Assembly: GCF_009754905.2 (NCBI RefSeq)
Contig: NZ_CP066775.1
Span: 2,294,001-2,358,000, forward strand
Length of the DNA: 64,000 nucleotides
Direction of reading: 5' to 3'
DNA from: Mucilaginibacter ginkgonis
Lineage (GTDB): Bacteria > Bacteroidota > Bacteroidia > Sphingobacteriales > Sphingobacteriaceae
Shown: piece by piece, positions 47,694-55,905 of the stretch
Position numbering within the stretch: the stretch's first letter is position 1
Layout: each line of letters begins with the position of its first letter
Made by a program: the position numbers and the translations under genes
Notes under the pieces: model-generated
Databases searched by the model: none
What the model was told of the DNA's origin: nothing
What the model saw: the letters and a program-made list of their open reading frames with translations, nothing else

Positions 47694-48079
47694 CCTACGT
47701 TACCCGTAAGCGAGCCGGCTATGATGATAATTAGCACGGCGAGGGTTATGCCTACATACAGCCAGTCTTTCTCCAGCACAAAGCCTATTGCAGAAAATAT
47801 AATACGAACTATTGGTGTGATAATAAGCAGGATGATTCCCATTTGTATTACCGCCCGGCCTCTGCCGTTAAATATACCGTGTATGATGCCGGAAAGAGAG
47901 TGCACAAACTCCGGCACGCCTATAAATTTGTGGTAATCAACAGCTTCTGAGCCGTGACGGTGCAAGTAAACCAAGCCACCAATAAAAACCACAGATATAG
48001 ATAGGATAACGCCTGCGCGCAGCACAAGGCCTATGATCCGCTGCATATCTGTATCCTTAAAACTGTGCTTTGCTGCCAT
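47690..48079 (-). CDS. DUF1634 membrane protein
   Basis: A 129-residue inner-membrane protein with three hydrophobic segments (about 13-35, 70-92, 103-126). It follows the TSUP gene with a one-base gap, a pairing of TauE/SafE-type exporter and DUF1634 that recurs in many bacteria and suggests an accessory subunit. The opening KDTDMQRIIGLVLRAGVILSISVVF fits the family. Function unknown. Its end overlaps the stop of the barrel gene. Confidence 0.88.
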   Translation of the reverse strand: MAAKHSFKDTDMQRIIGLVLRAGVILSISVVFIGGLVYLHRHGSEAVDYHKFIGVPEFVHSLSGIIHGIFNGRGRAVIQMGIILLIITPIVRIIFSAIGFVLEKDWLYVGITLAVLIIIIAGSLTGNVG

Positions 48080-48080
48080 A

Positions 48081-48917
48081 TCAGATCTTGCCGTTTAAAC
48101 CATTGTAGATCATCTGCGCCGCCAGGAAAGTAACGATCACCGCGAACACCCAGCGCAGCCAACCCGATGAACCTGTTTTGACCAGTATCTTCGACCCGGT
48201 TATAGCGCCTAATAAAACTCCTATAACTACCGGCATGGTAATCCCCGGGTCTATATAGCCGCGCTGTAAATAAACCACCGCGCTGGCCGCTGCCGTTACC
48301 CCTATCATAAAATTACTGGTGGTGGTTGACACTTTGAACGGAACGCGCATGATATTATCCATGGCGATAACTTTTAGCGCCCCCGAGCCTATGCCCAGCA
48401 AACCTGATATAATGCCCGCGAACAGCATCATGATAAAACCGCCGCCCACCTTGCGCACGCCATATTCTACACGGCCTATTGCGGTAGGGTAGCTGCCATT
48501 TAATTTTAATTTCACCGCAAGCGGCGCCTGCTCTGTAACGATGATTTCCTGCTTTTTTTTAACAGACATTACTGCCGAAAAAATGAGTATCACCCCAAAT
48601 ATTACCGCGATGATAGGCGCGTGAATGAAAAGAGATAGCGTTGCCCCTATCAGCGCGCCCAGTGTTGTAGCGATCTCAAGGAACATGCCGATCCGGATAT
48701 TGGTTATTCCCTCCTTTACATACGCCGCGGCCGAACCCGTTGACGTGGCTATAACAGAGACGAGCGAAGCACCAATGGCATAATGGATGTTGACGCCTAA
48801 ACCGATGCTCAGCAGCGGAATGATCACCACCCCGCCGCCCAAACCTGTGAGCGAGCCCAGCAGACCTGCCGCAAAAGCGCCGACAAGCACTATCAGGGTA
48901 AACAACAATACGGTCAT
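48081..48917 (-). CDS. TauE/SafE (TSUP) family sulfite or organic anion exporter
   Basis: Inner-membrane permease of 278 residues with about eight hydrophobic segments in two similar halves. The family repeats are visible: LLGSLTGLGGGVVIIPLLSI near 20-39 and GIISGLLGIGSGALKVIAMD near 162-181. TSUP proteins export sulfite, sulfoacetate or taurine-derived anions, or import similar compounds; the actual substrate here is unknown. It forms an operon with the DUF1634 gene downstream. Confidence 0.92.
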   Translation of the reverse strand: MTVLLFTLIVLVGAFAAGLLGSLTGLGGGVVIIPLLSIGLGVNIHYAIGASLVSVIATSTGSAAAYVKEGITNIRIGMFLEIATTLGALIGATLSLFIHAPIIAVIFGVILIFSAVMSVKKKQEIIVTEQAPLAVKLKLNGSYPTAIGRVEYGVRKVGGGFIMMLFAGIISGLLGIGSGALKVIAMDNIMRVPFKVSTTTSNFMIGVTAAASAVVYLQRGYIDPGITMPVVIGVLLGAITGSKILVKTGSSGWLRWVFAVIVTFLAAQMIYNGLNGKI

Positions 48918-49041
48918 TAGAATTTAGCGGTGGTTTATAACAGCGACTAAAGTAGCAATACTTTTAGGCTAAGCGTTTACTGTAACAATATTAATTACTA
49001 TTTGAAACAGAAATACTTACTTTAAACGTTTATTGCGTTGT

Positions 49042-50412
49042 ATGAAGATCAAACTGCTCCTGCCTGTATTATTTTGTTTTGTTTCTGCTATAGGCTTTGC
49101 CCAATCCAAACTTCCGTCGAACATATTTCAGCACAAATTGCCCAACGGCCTCGATGTTATTGTTGTAGAAGATAACAGCGTTCCGCTGGCTACGGTAATG
49201 ATCACTGTTAAGAACGGGGCATATACGGAGCCGCCTGCCTTTAACGGCTTAAGCCACTTGTATGAGCATATGTTCTTTAAAGCCAATAAGGACTATCCAA
49301 CGCAAACAGACTTTATGAACAGGGTAAGTGAGTTGGGGATGGAGTTCAACGGCTCTACAACTTATGAAAATGTAAACTACTTTTTTACGCTGCCAAGCGC
49401 CAATCTTAAACCCGGCCTGGAGCTGATGAACTCATCTATCCGGTATCCGCTGTTTAACGCCGAGGAAATGAAGCGCGAGAACATTGTGGTAGACGATGAA
49501 TTTCAGCAGCATGAATCGGCGCCGGCTTATGCCTTGATAGATGCCATGGACCATCACATGTGGGGCGATCTGTACAGCCGTAAAAATCCTACAGGCAACC
49601 ACGATATCATCCGTAACGCAACGCCCGCGTTGATGGACTCCATTAAGAACAAATACTATTACCCTAACAACGCACTACTTACCATTGCCGGCGACGTTGC
49701 CCACGCGGCGGTGTTTGCGGAAGTGGATCAGTTGTTCGGCAGCTGGCAGGCATCCGCGTTCGATCCGTTTAAGAAATGGCCAGTGCCCGAGTTTAAGCCT
49801 CTAACCAAGACCGATTATTTTGTGGTACAGTCGCCCATAGCGAATGTGCCCATTATCCAGATGGAATGGTTTGGCCCTGATACACGCCACGATCTGCCTG
49901 CTACTTACGCCGCTGACGTATTCTCTTACATCCTCGACCAGAATTCATCTAAGTTAAGCAAAGCACTCATCCGCAGCGGCCTGGCACAGCAGGTTGATTT
50001 TGGTTATCTCACTTTAAGCCATACCGGGCCTATCACGTTATTGGTGATACCTAACCCTGCCAAGATACCCGAATGCCTGGCAGAAATTAAAAGGCAGATA
50101 GCCATGTGGGATAGCCCCGATTATGTAACCGATGAGCAATTAGAAACAGCCAAACGTAAGCTGGGCATACAGCAAACCCGCGAAGCGGAAGTGACCAGCG
50201 ATTTTACGCAGGTGTTATCTTTCTGGTGGGCATCGGCGTCATTGGATTACTTCGCCAGTTACAATGATAACCTCAAAAAGATGACCAGAGCAGATCTGCA
50301 GAATTACGTACGCAAATACATAAAAGGTAAGCCCTATTGCGCAGGCCTGCTGGTGAGCCCGCAAATGAACCGGCAGCTTACACCCGCCAAATTCTTTACC
50401 GCAGCTAACTAA
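49042..50412 (+). CDS. M16 family metallopeptidase, catalytic subunit
   Basis: Exported zinc peptidase of the insulinase/processing-peptidase family, 456 residues. A signal peptide (MKIKLLLPVLFCFVSAIGFA, then Q) is followed by the inverted zinc motif HLYEH at 72-76 and a downstream ligand glutamate near 153 (VVDDEFQQHES). The second half carries the usual second M16 domain with DLQNYVRKYIKGKPY. Relatives start here at ATG 49042; the frame to 49033 uses TTG. Nine bases separate it from a second M16 gene, which lacks the zinc motif, so the two likely form a heterodimer. Confidence 0.92.
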   Translation: MKIKLLLPVLFCFVSAIGFAQSKLPSNIFQHKLPNGLDVIVVEDNSVPLATVMITVKNGAYTEPPAFNGLSHLYEHMFFKANKDYPTQTDFMNRVSELGMEFNGSTTYENVNYFFTLPSANLKPGLELMNSSIRYPLFNAEEMKRENIVVDDEFQQHESAPAYALIDAMDHHMWGDLYSRKNPTGNHDIIRNATPALMDSIKNKYYYPNNALLTIAGDVAHAAVFAEVDQLFGSWQASAFDPFKKWPVPEFKPLTKTDYFVVQSPIANVPIIQMEWFGPDTRHDLPATYAADVFSYILDQNSSKLSKALIRSGLAQQVDFGYLTLSHTGPITLLVIPNPAKIPECLAEIKRQIAMWDSPDYVTDEQLETAKRKLGIQQTREAEVTSDFTQVLSFWWASASLDYFASYNDNLKKMTRADLQNYVRKYIKGKPYCAGLLVSPQMNRQLTPAKFFTAAN

Positions 50413-50421
50413 GCCATCATC

Positions 50422-51738
50422 ATGAAAAAACTATATATCATTTGTCTTTTGCTGCTACCGGTTGTTGTTCAGGTTAAGGCGCAAACCCTAAATACCCGCA
50501 CTGCTTCTTCGTTTACAGTGAATGGGTTAAAGGTGATCTTTAAACCTACGGTGAAAGACGTGATCAGTGTGCGGATGTACTTCCGGGGCGGGGTTTACAA
50601 TTACCCCGGCGATAAAGCGGGCATAGAAAGTTTCGCGCTGAAGGCTGCCACGCAATGCGGAACGAAAAAATACAGTGCTGATGCCTTCAGGGATATCGCG
50701 GATAAGTTCGGCATCGATATAGGCGGCTCGTCTACTTACGATTATGGCAACATAGGGATGGACTGCGTTAAGCAATATTTCGACCAGGGCTGGGACCTGT
50801 TTGCCTCTGCAGTTAACTCTCCCATATTTACAGAAAGCGAGGTTAGTTTATTGAAAAGCAAGCTCATCACCATGGCAAGCTCGCAGCAAGGCGACCCCGA
50901 TAAGCACATAGACGACATGGTGATGAAATATGCTTACAAGGGCACCCCATACGCTACCGACCCGGATGGGGATATCATCAGCCTTACGCCTATAACAGCA
51001 ACTGATCTGAGAGACTATTATGCGCATATATTGAGCAAGAACCGCATGTTCCTGGTAATTGCCGGCAATATTACCCGCGCACAGGTAGAAGAAAAAGTTA
51101 AGGCGTTTTTCGCTGCGTTGCCGGATATACCTTACATACCACCGGTGCGCACCTCGCCGCAATGGGCAGAAAACCATCTGGACGTTGAAGGCCGCGAGCT
51201 GGCAACCAATTACATTACCGGGGTTTTTAATGCCCCGCCGATCAACACGCCCGAATTTTTAGCCTATAGAATGGGTATTTCCGGTTTGGGCGGTTCACTG
51301 TTCAGCGAATTGCGCACACAGCTCAACCTATCCTACGATCCCGGTGCATCTGCGATAAGTTACCTTATGCCTTATGGCTTTATGCATGTAAGTACCAACA
51401 GCCCTAAAGAAGCTGTGGAAGGTATGGTGCGCATTATAAGCCGTGTGAAATCTTTAGGCATATCAGATGATGGCTTAAAGTATTTAAAAAGCACTTTTAT
51501 TACCTCAAATTACATCAAAGACCAGGGATCCAGCGCAATCACTGCCAATCTGGGATCGGCAGAAATAAATGGCGGCTGGGAGTATGCCGAGAATTTGCCC
51601 GCCATGCTGGACAAAGTTACCGTTGAGCAGATCAATGAAGCAATGCTAAAATATATCGCCGGGATAAGGTGGGTATACCTGGGCAGCCCTAAACTGGCAC
51701 AGCAAGCCGACGACGCATTCAGCACAGCAGTTCACTAG
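50422..51738 (+). CDS. M16 family protein, non-catalytic subunit
   Basis: Exported M16-fold protein of 438 residues, signal peptide MKKLYIICLLLLPVVVQVKAQ. It aligns by pattern with the catalytic neighbour, but the zinc motif region reads GIESFALKAATQCG instead of HxxEH, so it should be inactive. The C-terminal domain has the R/Y-type substrate-holding region LSYDPGASAISYLMPYGFMHV near 300-320, as in M16B alpha-like subunits. It is nine bases downstream of the catalytic gene. Together they should make a periplasmic peptidase that degrades peptides. Confidence 0.9.
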   Translation: MKKLYIICLLLLPVVVQVKAQTLNTRTASSFTVNGLKVIFKPTVKDVISVRMYFRGGVYNYPGDKAGIESFALKAATQCGTKKYSADAFRDIADKFGIDIGGSSTYDYGNIGMDCVKQYFDQGWDLFASAVNSPIFTESEVSLLKSKLITMASSQQGDPDKHIDDMVMKYAYKGTPYATDPDGDIISLTPITATDLRDYYAHILSKNRMFLVIAGNITRAQVEEKVKAFFAALPDIPYIPPVRTSPQWAENHLDVEGRELATNYITGVFNAPPINTPEFLAYRMGISGLGGSLFSELRTQLNLSYDPGASAISYLMPYGFMHVSTNSPKEAVEGMVRIISRVKSLGISDDGLKYLKSTFITSNYIKDQGSSAITANLGSAEINGGWEYAENLPAMLDKVTVEQINEAMLKYIAGIRWVYLGSPKLAQQADDAFSTAVH

Positions 51739-51764
51739 CGCCTCACCTTTTGAGAGGGTGATCA

Positions 51765-52235
51765 TCAATGCGGATACGGGTGTATAATGGCGAAATAAGC
51801 CGTCCATGCAATTAGAAACAACTGCATCGGTATCCTGAACCATAAATAATAAATGCCGGGGCCTGTAAAGTCGCCGGCTTCCATGTTTACCCGGCGCTGT
51901 GTTGCATAAACATTCGCCGGTAGCAACGCGGCTAAGAAAATCACCAACGCGTAGCCCGCTATTACTCTTGTTTCATAGATCATAATGCCGGCAGCGGCAA
52001 TAATTTCTATTACACCGGTAACGGTCACCATGGTCTTTTTAATGGCCATCGGTATAAATGGCGGCACCATCAGCACCATGCCTTTCATAAAAACAAAGTG
52101 CGCCAGCGATGTGAATAACAGCATTACCGCCAGCGCCAAACGCCCCGCCAGGTAAAGGTCTTCGCGGGCGTTAAAAGTATATGTTAAAAGCAGGGTTAGT
52201 CCAAAAACCGATGCTAATACGATCAGAGGTTTCAT
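51765..52235 (-). CDS. DoxX family membrane protein
   Basis: Inner-membrane protein of 156 residues with four hydrophobic segments (about 5-22, 28-50, 68-87, 92-112) and a fifth near 130-150. The DoxX pattern appears in GRLALAVMLLFTSLAHFVFM and TVTGVIEIIAAAGIMI. DoxX proteins were first tied to quinol oxidase; many relatives are of unknown role in redox or membrane physiology. It is convergent with the M16 pair and divergent from the aldolase gene. Confidence 0.85.
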   Translation of the reverse strand: MKPLIVLASVFGLTLLLTYTFNAREDLYLAGRLALAVMLLFTSLAHFVFMKGMVLMVPPFIPMAIKKTMVTVTGVIEIIAAAGIMIYETRVIAGYALVIFLAALLPANVYATQRRVNMEAGDFTGPGIYYLWFRIPMQLFLIAWTAYFAIIHPYPH

Positions 52236-52374
52236 GGGTCAATAAATTGGTTAGCTAAATTTATTGATATAAAGACTTTTGTACAATACAGTTGCTCAAA
52301 ATTTACAAAGTATTATGACAATAGTGCATCAACAATAACCGCGACTACATGTTAAACTTTTTTAACCGACTGTT

Positions 52375-53433
52375 ATGCCTATTCAAAAAATACAAGACCT
52401 GTTAGGTAAAGATGCAGAATCACTGCTCGCTCATAAATGCGAAACTTTTTCTAAAGACCTGCTGCACAACCCATCGCCCGATTTTATCGACAAAGTTTTT
52501 CTGGACAGCAACCGTAACCCGCAGGTGCTTAAAAGCTTAACAGCCATACGCAACCACGGCAGGTTGGCGGGTACGGGCTACATGTCAATTCTTCCGGTCG
52601 ACCAGGGTATAGAGCATACCGCAGGCGCTTCATTTTCCAAAAACCCTATGTACTTCGATCCGGAGAACATCATTAAACTGGCACTTGAGGCAGGATCTAA
52701 CGCCGTGGCGACCACTTTTGGCGTACTTGCTGCTGTGGCAAGAAAATACGCGCACAAAATTCCTTTCATTGTAAAGCTTAACCACAACGAATTGCTGACC
52801 TACCCCACTAAATATGACCAGATCATGTTCGGTTCGGTAGAAGATGCGTGGAATTTAGGGGCGACCGCTGTTGGTGCGACGATCTACTTTGGGTCTGAAC
52901 AATCTGACGGGCAGATCATAGAGGTATCGCAGGCGTTTGAACGCGCGCACGAATTAGGCATGGCTACCGTTTTATGGTGCTACACCCGCAATAACGCTTT
53001 TAAGAAAGACGGTGTAAATTATGAGACCGCAGCGGACATTACAGGTCAGGCTAATCATTTGGGTGTTACCATTCAGGCAGATATAATCAAACAAAAACTG
53101 CCCGACGTGAACGGCGGCTTTACCAAAATAGACTTCGGCAAAACCGACCCATTGATGTACAGTAAACTAACTTCTGATAATCCTATAGATATGTGCCGCT
53201 ACCAGGTGGCCAATTGCTTTATGGGTCGCGCGGGTCTCATCAATTCGGGCGGAGAATCTAACGGCGCTTCGGACCTGGCAGAAACAGTAAAACATGCGGT
53301 GATCAACAAACGCGCGGGTGGTTCAGGTTTAATAGTAGGTCGCAGGGCTTTCCAGCGCCCTTTTAACGAAGGGGTAGAATTACTTCACGCGGTACAGGAT
53401 GTTTACCTGGCCAAAGAAATTGACCTGGCATAG
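52375..53433 (+). CDS. fbaB: Class I fructose-bisphosphate aldolase (DhnA/FbaB type)
   Basis: Splits fructose 1,6-bisphosphate into two triose phosphates; cytosolic, 352 residues. Family marks are [19 protein letters not shown] near 66-84, [20 protein letters not shown] near 108-127, [14 protein letters not shown] near 132-145 and [21 protein letters not shown] near 154-174. The C-terminal [15 protein letters not shown] closes the phosphate site. DhnA enzymes form a Schiff base with a lysine, which I cannot place with certainty. This Bacteroidota form is slightly longer than E. coli FbaB. It stands alone, with a hairpin downstream. Confidence 0.93.
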   Translation: MPIQKIQDLLGKDAESLLAHKCETFSKDLLHNPSPDFIDKVFLDSNRNPQVLKSLTAIRNHGRLAGTGYMSILPVDQGIEHTAGASFSKNPMYFDPENIIKLALEAGSNAVATTFGVLAAVARKYAHKIPFIVKLNHNELLTYPTKYDQIMFGSVEDAWNLGATAVGATIYFGSEQSDGQIIEVSQAFERAHELGMATVLWCYTRNNAFKKDGVNYETAADITGQANHLGVTIQADIIKQKLPDVNGGFTKIDFGKTDPLMYSKLTSDNPIDMCRYQVANCFMGRAGLINSGGESNGASDLAETVKHAVINKRAGGSGLIVGRRAFQRPFNEGVELLHAVQDVYLAKEIDLA

Positions 53434-53482
53434 ATGACTTGGTTTGAGCATCTTCACTAGAAAGAATTTAAAATTGATAGAG

Positions 53483-53503
53483 CCCTTCTCCTTCGGAGAA
53501 GGG
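53483..53503. terminator. Hairpin CCCTTCTCC-TTC-GGAGAAGGG between convergent genes
   Basis: Nine-base perfect stem with a three-base loop, in an 82-base gap between the aldolase and ABM genes. The flanking GTTGGGATGAGGC phrase is typical of a repeat dispersed in many Bacteroidota. It is symmetrical and could end transcription from both sides, though there is no T-run. See the related hairpin at 11775. Confidence 0.55.
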
Positions 53504-53515
53504 TTGGGATGAGGC

Positions 53516-53899
53516 TTACAATCCGGGCTTTTTAGCGATACCTACAACATCGACATTAGTTAATTCTAAAGACTTTACCATGTGCTCAACGGTGGCTTTG
53601 TACTTTTTAAAATGCGCCGTTTGGATGTGCGATTCGTAAGCTGCCTGGCTCGCGTAGATCTCCAGTATGGTGATCTTCTCAGGGTGCAGTTTATCGGCTA
53701 CCGCATAATAGGTTAGTACGCCGGGCTCCAGTTTAATCGCAGCATTCATTTGCTCTCTTAAAGCGGCGGTATATGATGTCAGTTGCGCAGGGTCTACTTC
53801 TATTTTGGCAATGCGTGTGATCTGATCTTTGGTTTGTGCCGATGCGATGCCTGCTGTCATAAATATAAAACCTGTTATAATTAAAATTCTACGTATCAT
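53516..53899 (-). CDS. Exported antibiotic biosynthesis monooxygenase (ABM) domain protein
   Basis: A 127-residue exported protein with a signal peptide (MIRRILIITGFIFMTAGIASA, then Q). The mature part is one ferredoxin-like ABM domain: ITRIAKIEVDPAQLTSYTAAL, EPGVLTYYAVADKLHPEKITILEIYASQAAYESHIQTAHF (in parts), with the family histidines in HIQTAHF. ABM domains oxidise quinols or hydroxyaromatics without cofactors; exported copies in Bacteroidota are of unknown role. The ATG at 53899 gives a better signal peptide than 53917. It is divergent from UbiD. Confidence 0.85.
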   Translation of the reverse strand: MIRRILIITGFIFMTAGIASAQTKDQITRIAKIEVDPAQLTSYTAALREQMNAAIKLEPGVLTYYAVADKLHPEKITILEIYASQAAYESHIQTAHFKKYKATVEHMVKSLELTNVDVVGIAKKPGL

Positions 53900-53933
53900 G
53901 TTCCGGTTTTTTATCAAAGCTACAGTGTTTTCT

Positions 53934-53941
53934 TACTTTTG
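53934..53941 (+). promoter_or_regulatory. -7 box TACTTTTG immediately before ubiD-like gene
   Basis: Exact TAnnTTTG, with only five bases between it and the ATG at 53947. Transcription would begin at or very close to the start codon, making a leaderless message likely if the box is used. The -33 side has GGTTTTTT but no TTTG. Confidence 0.4.
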
Positions 53942-53946
53942 GCATA

Positions 53947-55770
53947 ATGGGTTATAAAAGTTTACAAGACTGCATTACCGATCTGGAAAAACACGGTCAT
54001 CTGATACGCATTAAAAAAGAGGTTGACCCTTATCTGGAGATGGCGGCTATTCACCTGCGCATGTTTGAGGCAAAAGGCCCGGCAATTTTGTTTGAAAAAG
54101 TAAAAGGCAGCAAATTTCCGGCACTCTCAAACCTGTTCGGTACTCTGGAACGGTCGGAGTTTATTTTCAGGGATACGCTGCCGCAGATCAAGACTTTAGT
54201 GAGCCTCAAAAATGACCCGCTCAAAGCTGTAAAATCGCCGTTTAAATATACAGGGTCTGCACTTACCGCATTTTCTGCATTACCTAAAAAAGTAAGCAAT
54301 AGCCGTATCAAAGATTTCGCGAAGACAACTATAAGCGCGCTGCCGCAAATTGTAAATTGGCCTTTGGATGGAGGCCCGTTTGTTACCATGCCGCAGGTTT
54401 ATACCGAAGATGCCGATCAGCCGGGCATCATGAATGCTAACCTGGGCATGTACCGTATACAACTTGGCGGGAATGAATACATCGAGAATGAAGAAATAGG
54501 TTTGCATTATCAATTGCACCGCGGAATAGGAGTGCATCAAAGTAAGGCAAATGCCAAAGGGCAGCCTTTAAAGGTGAGCATTTTTATAGGCGGCCCGCCG
54601 TCGCACCCGGTTGCAGCGGTAATGCCCTTGCCCGAAGGCTTATCAGAAATGACCTTCGCGGGCGCTTTAGGTAAACGGCGGTTCCGTTACTTTCATGATC
54701 CCGAAGGTTTTGTAATATCTGCCGATGCGGATTTTGTGATCACCGGAGAAGTTCATCCGCACGTTAATAAACCCGAAGGCCCCTTTGGCGACCACTTGGG
54801 TTATTATAGCTTGACCCATCCCTTCCCGTTAATGAAGGTGCATAATGTGTATCATAAGAAAGATGCAGTATGGTCTTTTACCGTGGTTGGCAGGCCGCCG
54901 CAGGAGGACACCAGTTTTGGCGCGTTGATCCATGAGATCACGGGGTCGGCCTTGCCAAAAGAAATTCCCGGCTTACATGCCGTTAACGCGGTAGATGCCG
55001 CAGGTGTACACCCCTTATTATTCGCCATAGGCAGCGAACGTTATACGCCTTTTTTAAACGAGCGCCGCCCGCAGGAAATACTGACTATTGCCAATCATAT
55101 CCTGGGCAAAAACCAGTTAAGCCTGGCGAAATACCTATTCATAGCGGCTAAGGAAGATGATCCTTTGCTTGACGTGAACGACATCGGGGGTTTCCTGAAA
55201 CATATACTTGAACGCGTTGACTTCACGCGCGACCTGCATTTTTATACCCGCACCACCATTGACACTTTAGATTATAGCGGCAGCGGTTTAAATAGTGGCA
55301 GTAAGGTAGCAATAGCGGCGGCAGGCGAGGTGAAACGAAGTTTATGGAATGTTGTGCCTGCAGAATTTGCATTGCCGGGGGAGTTTGCCGGATACAAAAT
55401 TGCTATAAACGGGGTTTTGGCCATAACTGCGCCCGCGTACACCAGCGACTTAGATACTAATGAACAAATTAAGGCTCTGAACAGCACGTTAGGCCCGAAA
55501 GACCTGTCAGGCTTGCCATTAATGGTTTTATGCGACGATGCCGAATTTACCGCGGCTAACATTAACAACCTGGTATGGGTTACCTTCACGCGCAGCAACC
55601 CCTCGCACGATATTTATGGCATCAACAGTTTCATAGAACATAAGCACTGGGGCTGCCACGGCCCGTTCATTATAGATGCCCGTAAAAAACCGCACCACGC
55701 GCCGGAATTGATAAAAGACGAGGAAGTGGAAAAAAGGATCGATGGGTTGGTGGAGAGGATATTGAGGTAA
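53947..55770 (+). CDS. UbiD-family prenylated-FMN decarboxylase
   Basis: Reversible aryl or alkenyl decarboxylase of the UbiD family, 607 residues, longer than typical UbiD (about 490) as in many Bacteroidota members. Marks are ILFEKVKGSKFPALSNLFGT near 38-57, MYRIQLGGNEYIENEEIGLHYQLHRGIGVHQ (in parts) near 158-188, KPEGPFGDHLGYYS near 275-288 with the conserved glutamate region, and a C-terminal HDIYGINSFIEHKHWGCHGPF. It needs prenyl-FMN made by UbiX, which is not in the window. Substrate unknown; ubiquinone is not made in this phylum, so the name ubiD would mislead. Confidence 0.88.
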   Translation: MGYKSLQDCITDLEKHGHLIRIKKEVDPYLEMAAIHLRMFEAKGPAILFEKVKGSKFPALSNLFGTLERSEFIFRDTLPQIKTLVSLKNDPLKAVKSPFKYTGSALTAFSALPKKVSNSRIKDFAKTTISALPQIVNWPLDGGPFVTMPQVYTEDADQPGIMNANLGMYRIQLGGNEYIENEEIGLHYQLHRGIGVHQSKANAKGQPLKVSIFIGGPPSHPVAAVMPLPEGLSEMTFAGALGKRRFRYFHDPEGFVISADADFVITGEVHPHVNKPEGPFGDHLGYYSLTHPFPLMKVHNVYHKKDAVWSFTVVGRPPQEDTSFGALIHEITGSALPKEIPGLHAVNAVDAAGVHPLLFAIGSERYTPFLNERRPQEILTIANHILGKNQLSLAKYLFIAAKEDDPLLDVNDIGGFLKHILERVDFTRDLHFYTRTTIDTLDYSGSGLNSGSKVAIAAAGEVKRSLWNVVPAEFALPGEFAGYKIAINGVLAITAPAYTSDLDTNEQIKALNSTLGPKDLSGLPLMVLCDDAEFTAANINNLVWVTFTRSNPSHDIYGINSFIEHKHWGCHGPFIIDARKKPHHAPELIKDEEVEKRIDGLVERILR

Positions 55771-55793
55771 TAAGCCAACAACTATTCGGCTAT

Positions 55794-55881
55794 GTCATTA
55801 CGAGCTTTCGAAGAAAGCGCGGCAATCTCATAGGACGACTTTATGCTGAGATTGCCGCGTCGCTACGCTCCTCGCAATGAC
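55794..55881. repeat. GTCATTACGAG...CTCGCAATGAC palindromic repeat, copy 5
   Basis: Starts GTCATTACGAGCTTTCGAAG and ends GCTCCTCGCAATGAC. It shares GGCAATCTCATAGGACGA with copy 3. It fills the convergent gap between the UbiD and BshC genes. Confidence 0.8.
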
Positions 55882-55905
55882 AATATGGGCAAGTAAAAGA
55901 TTCTG

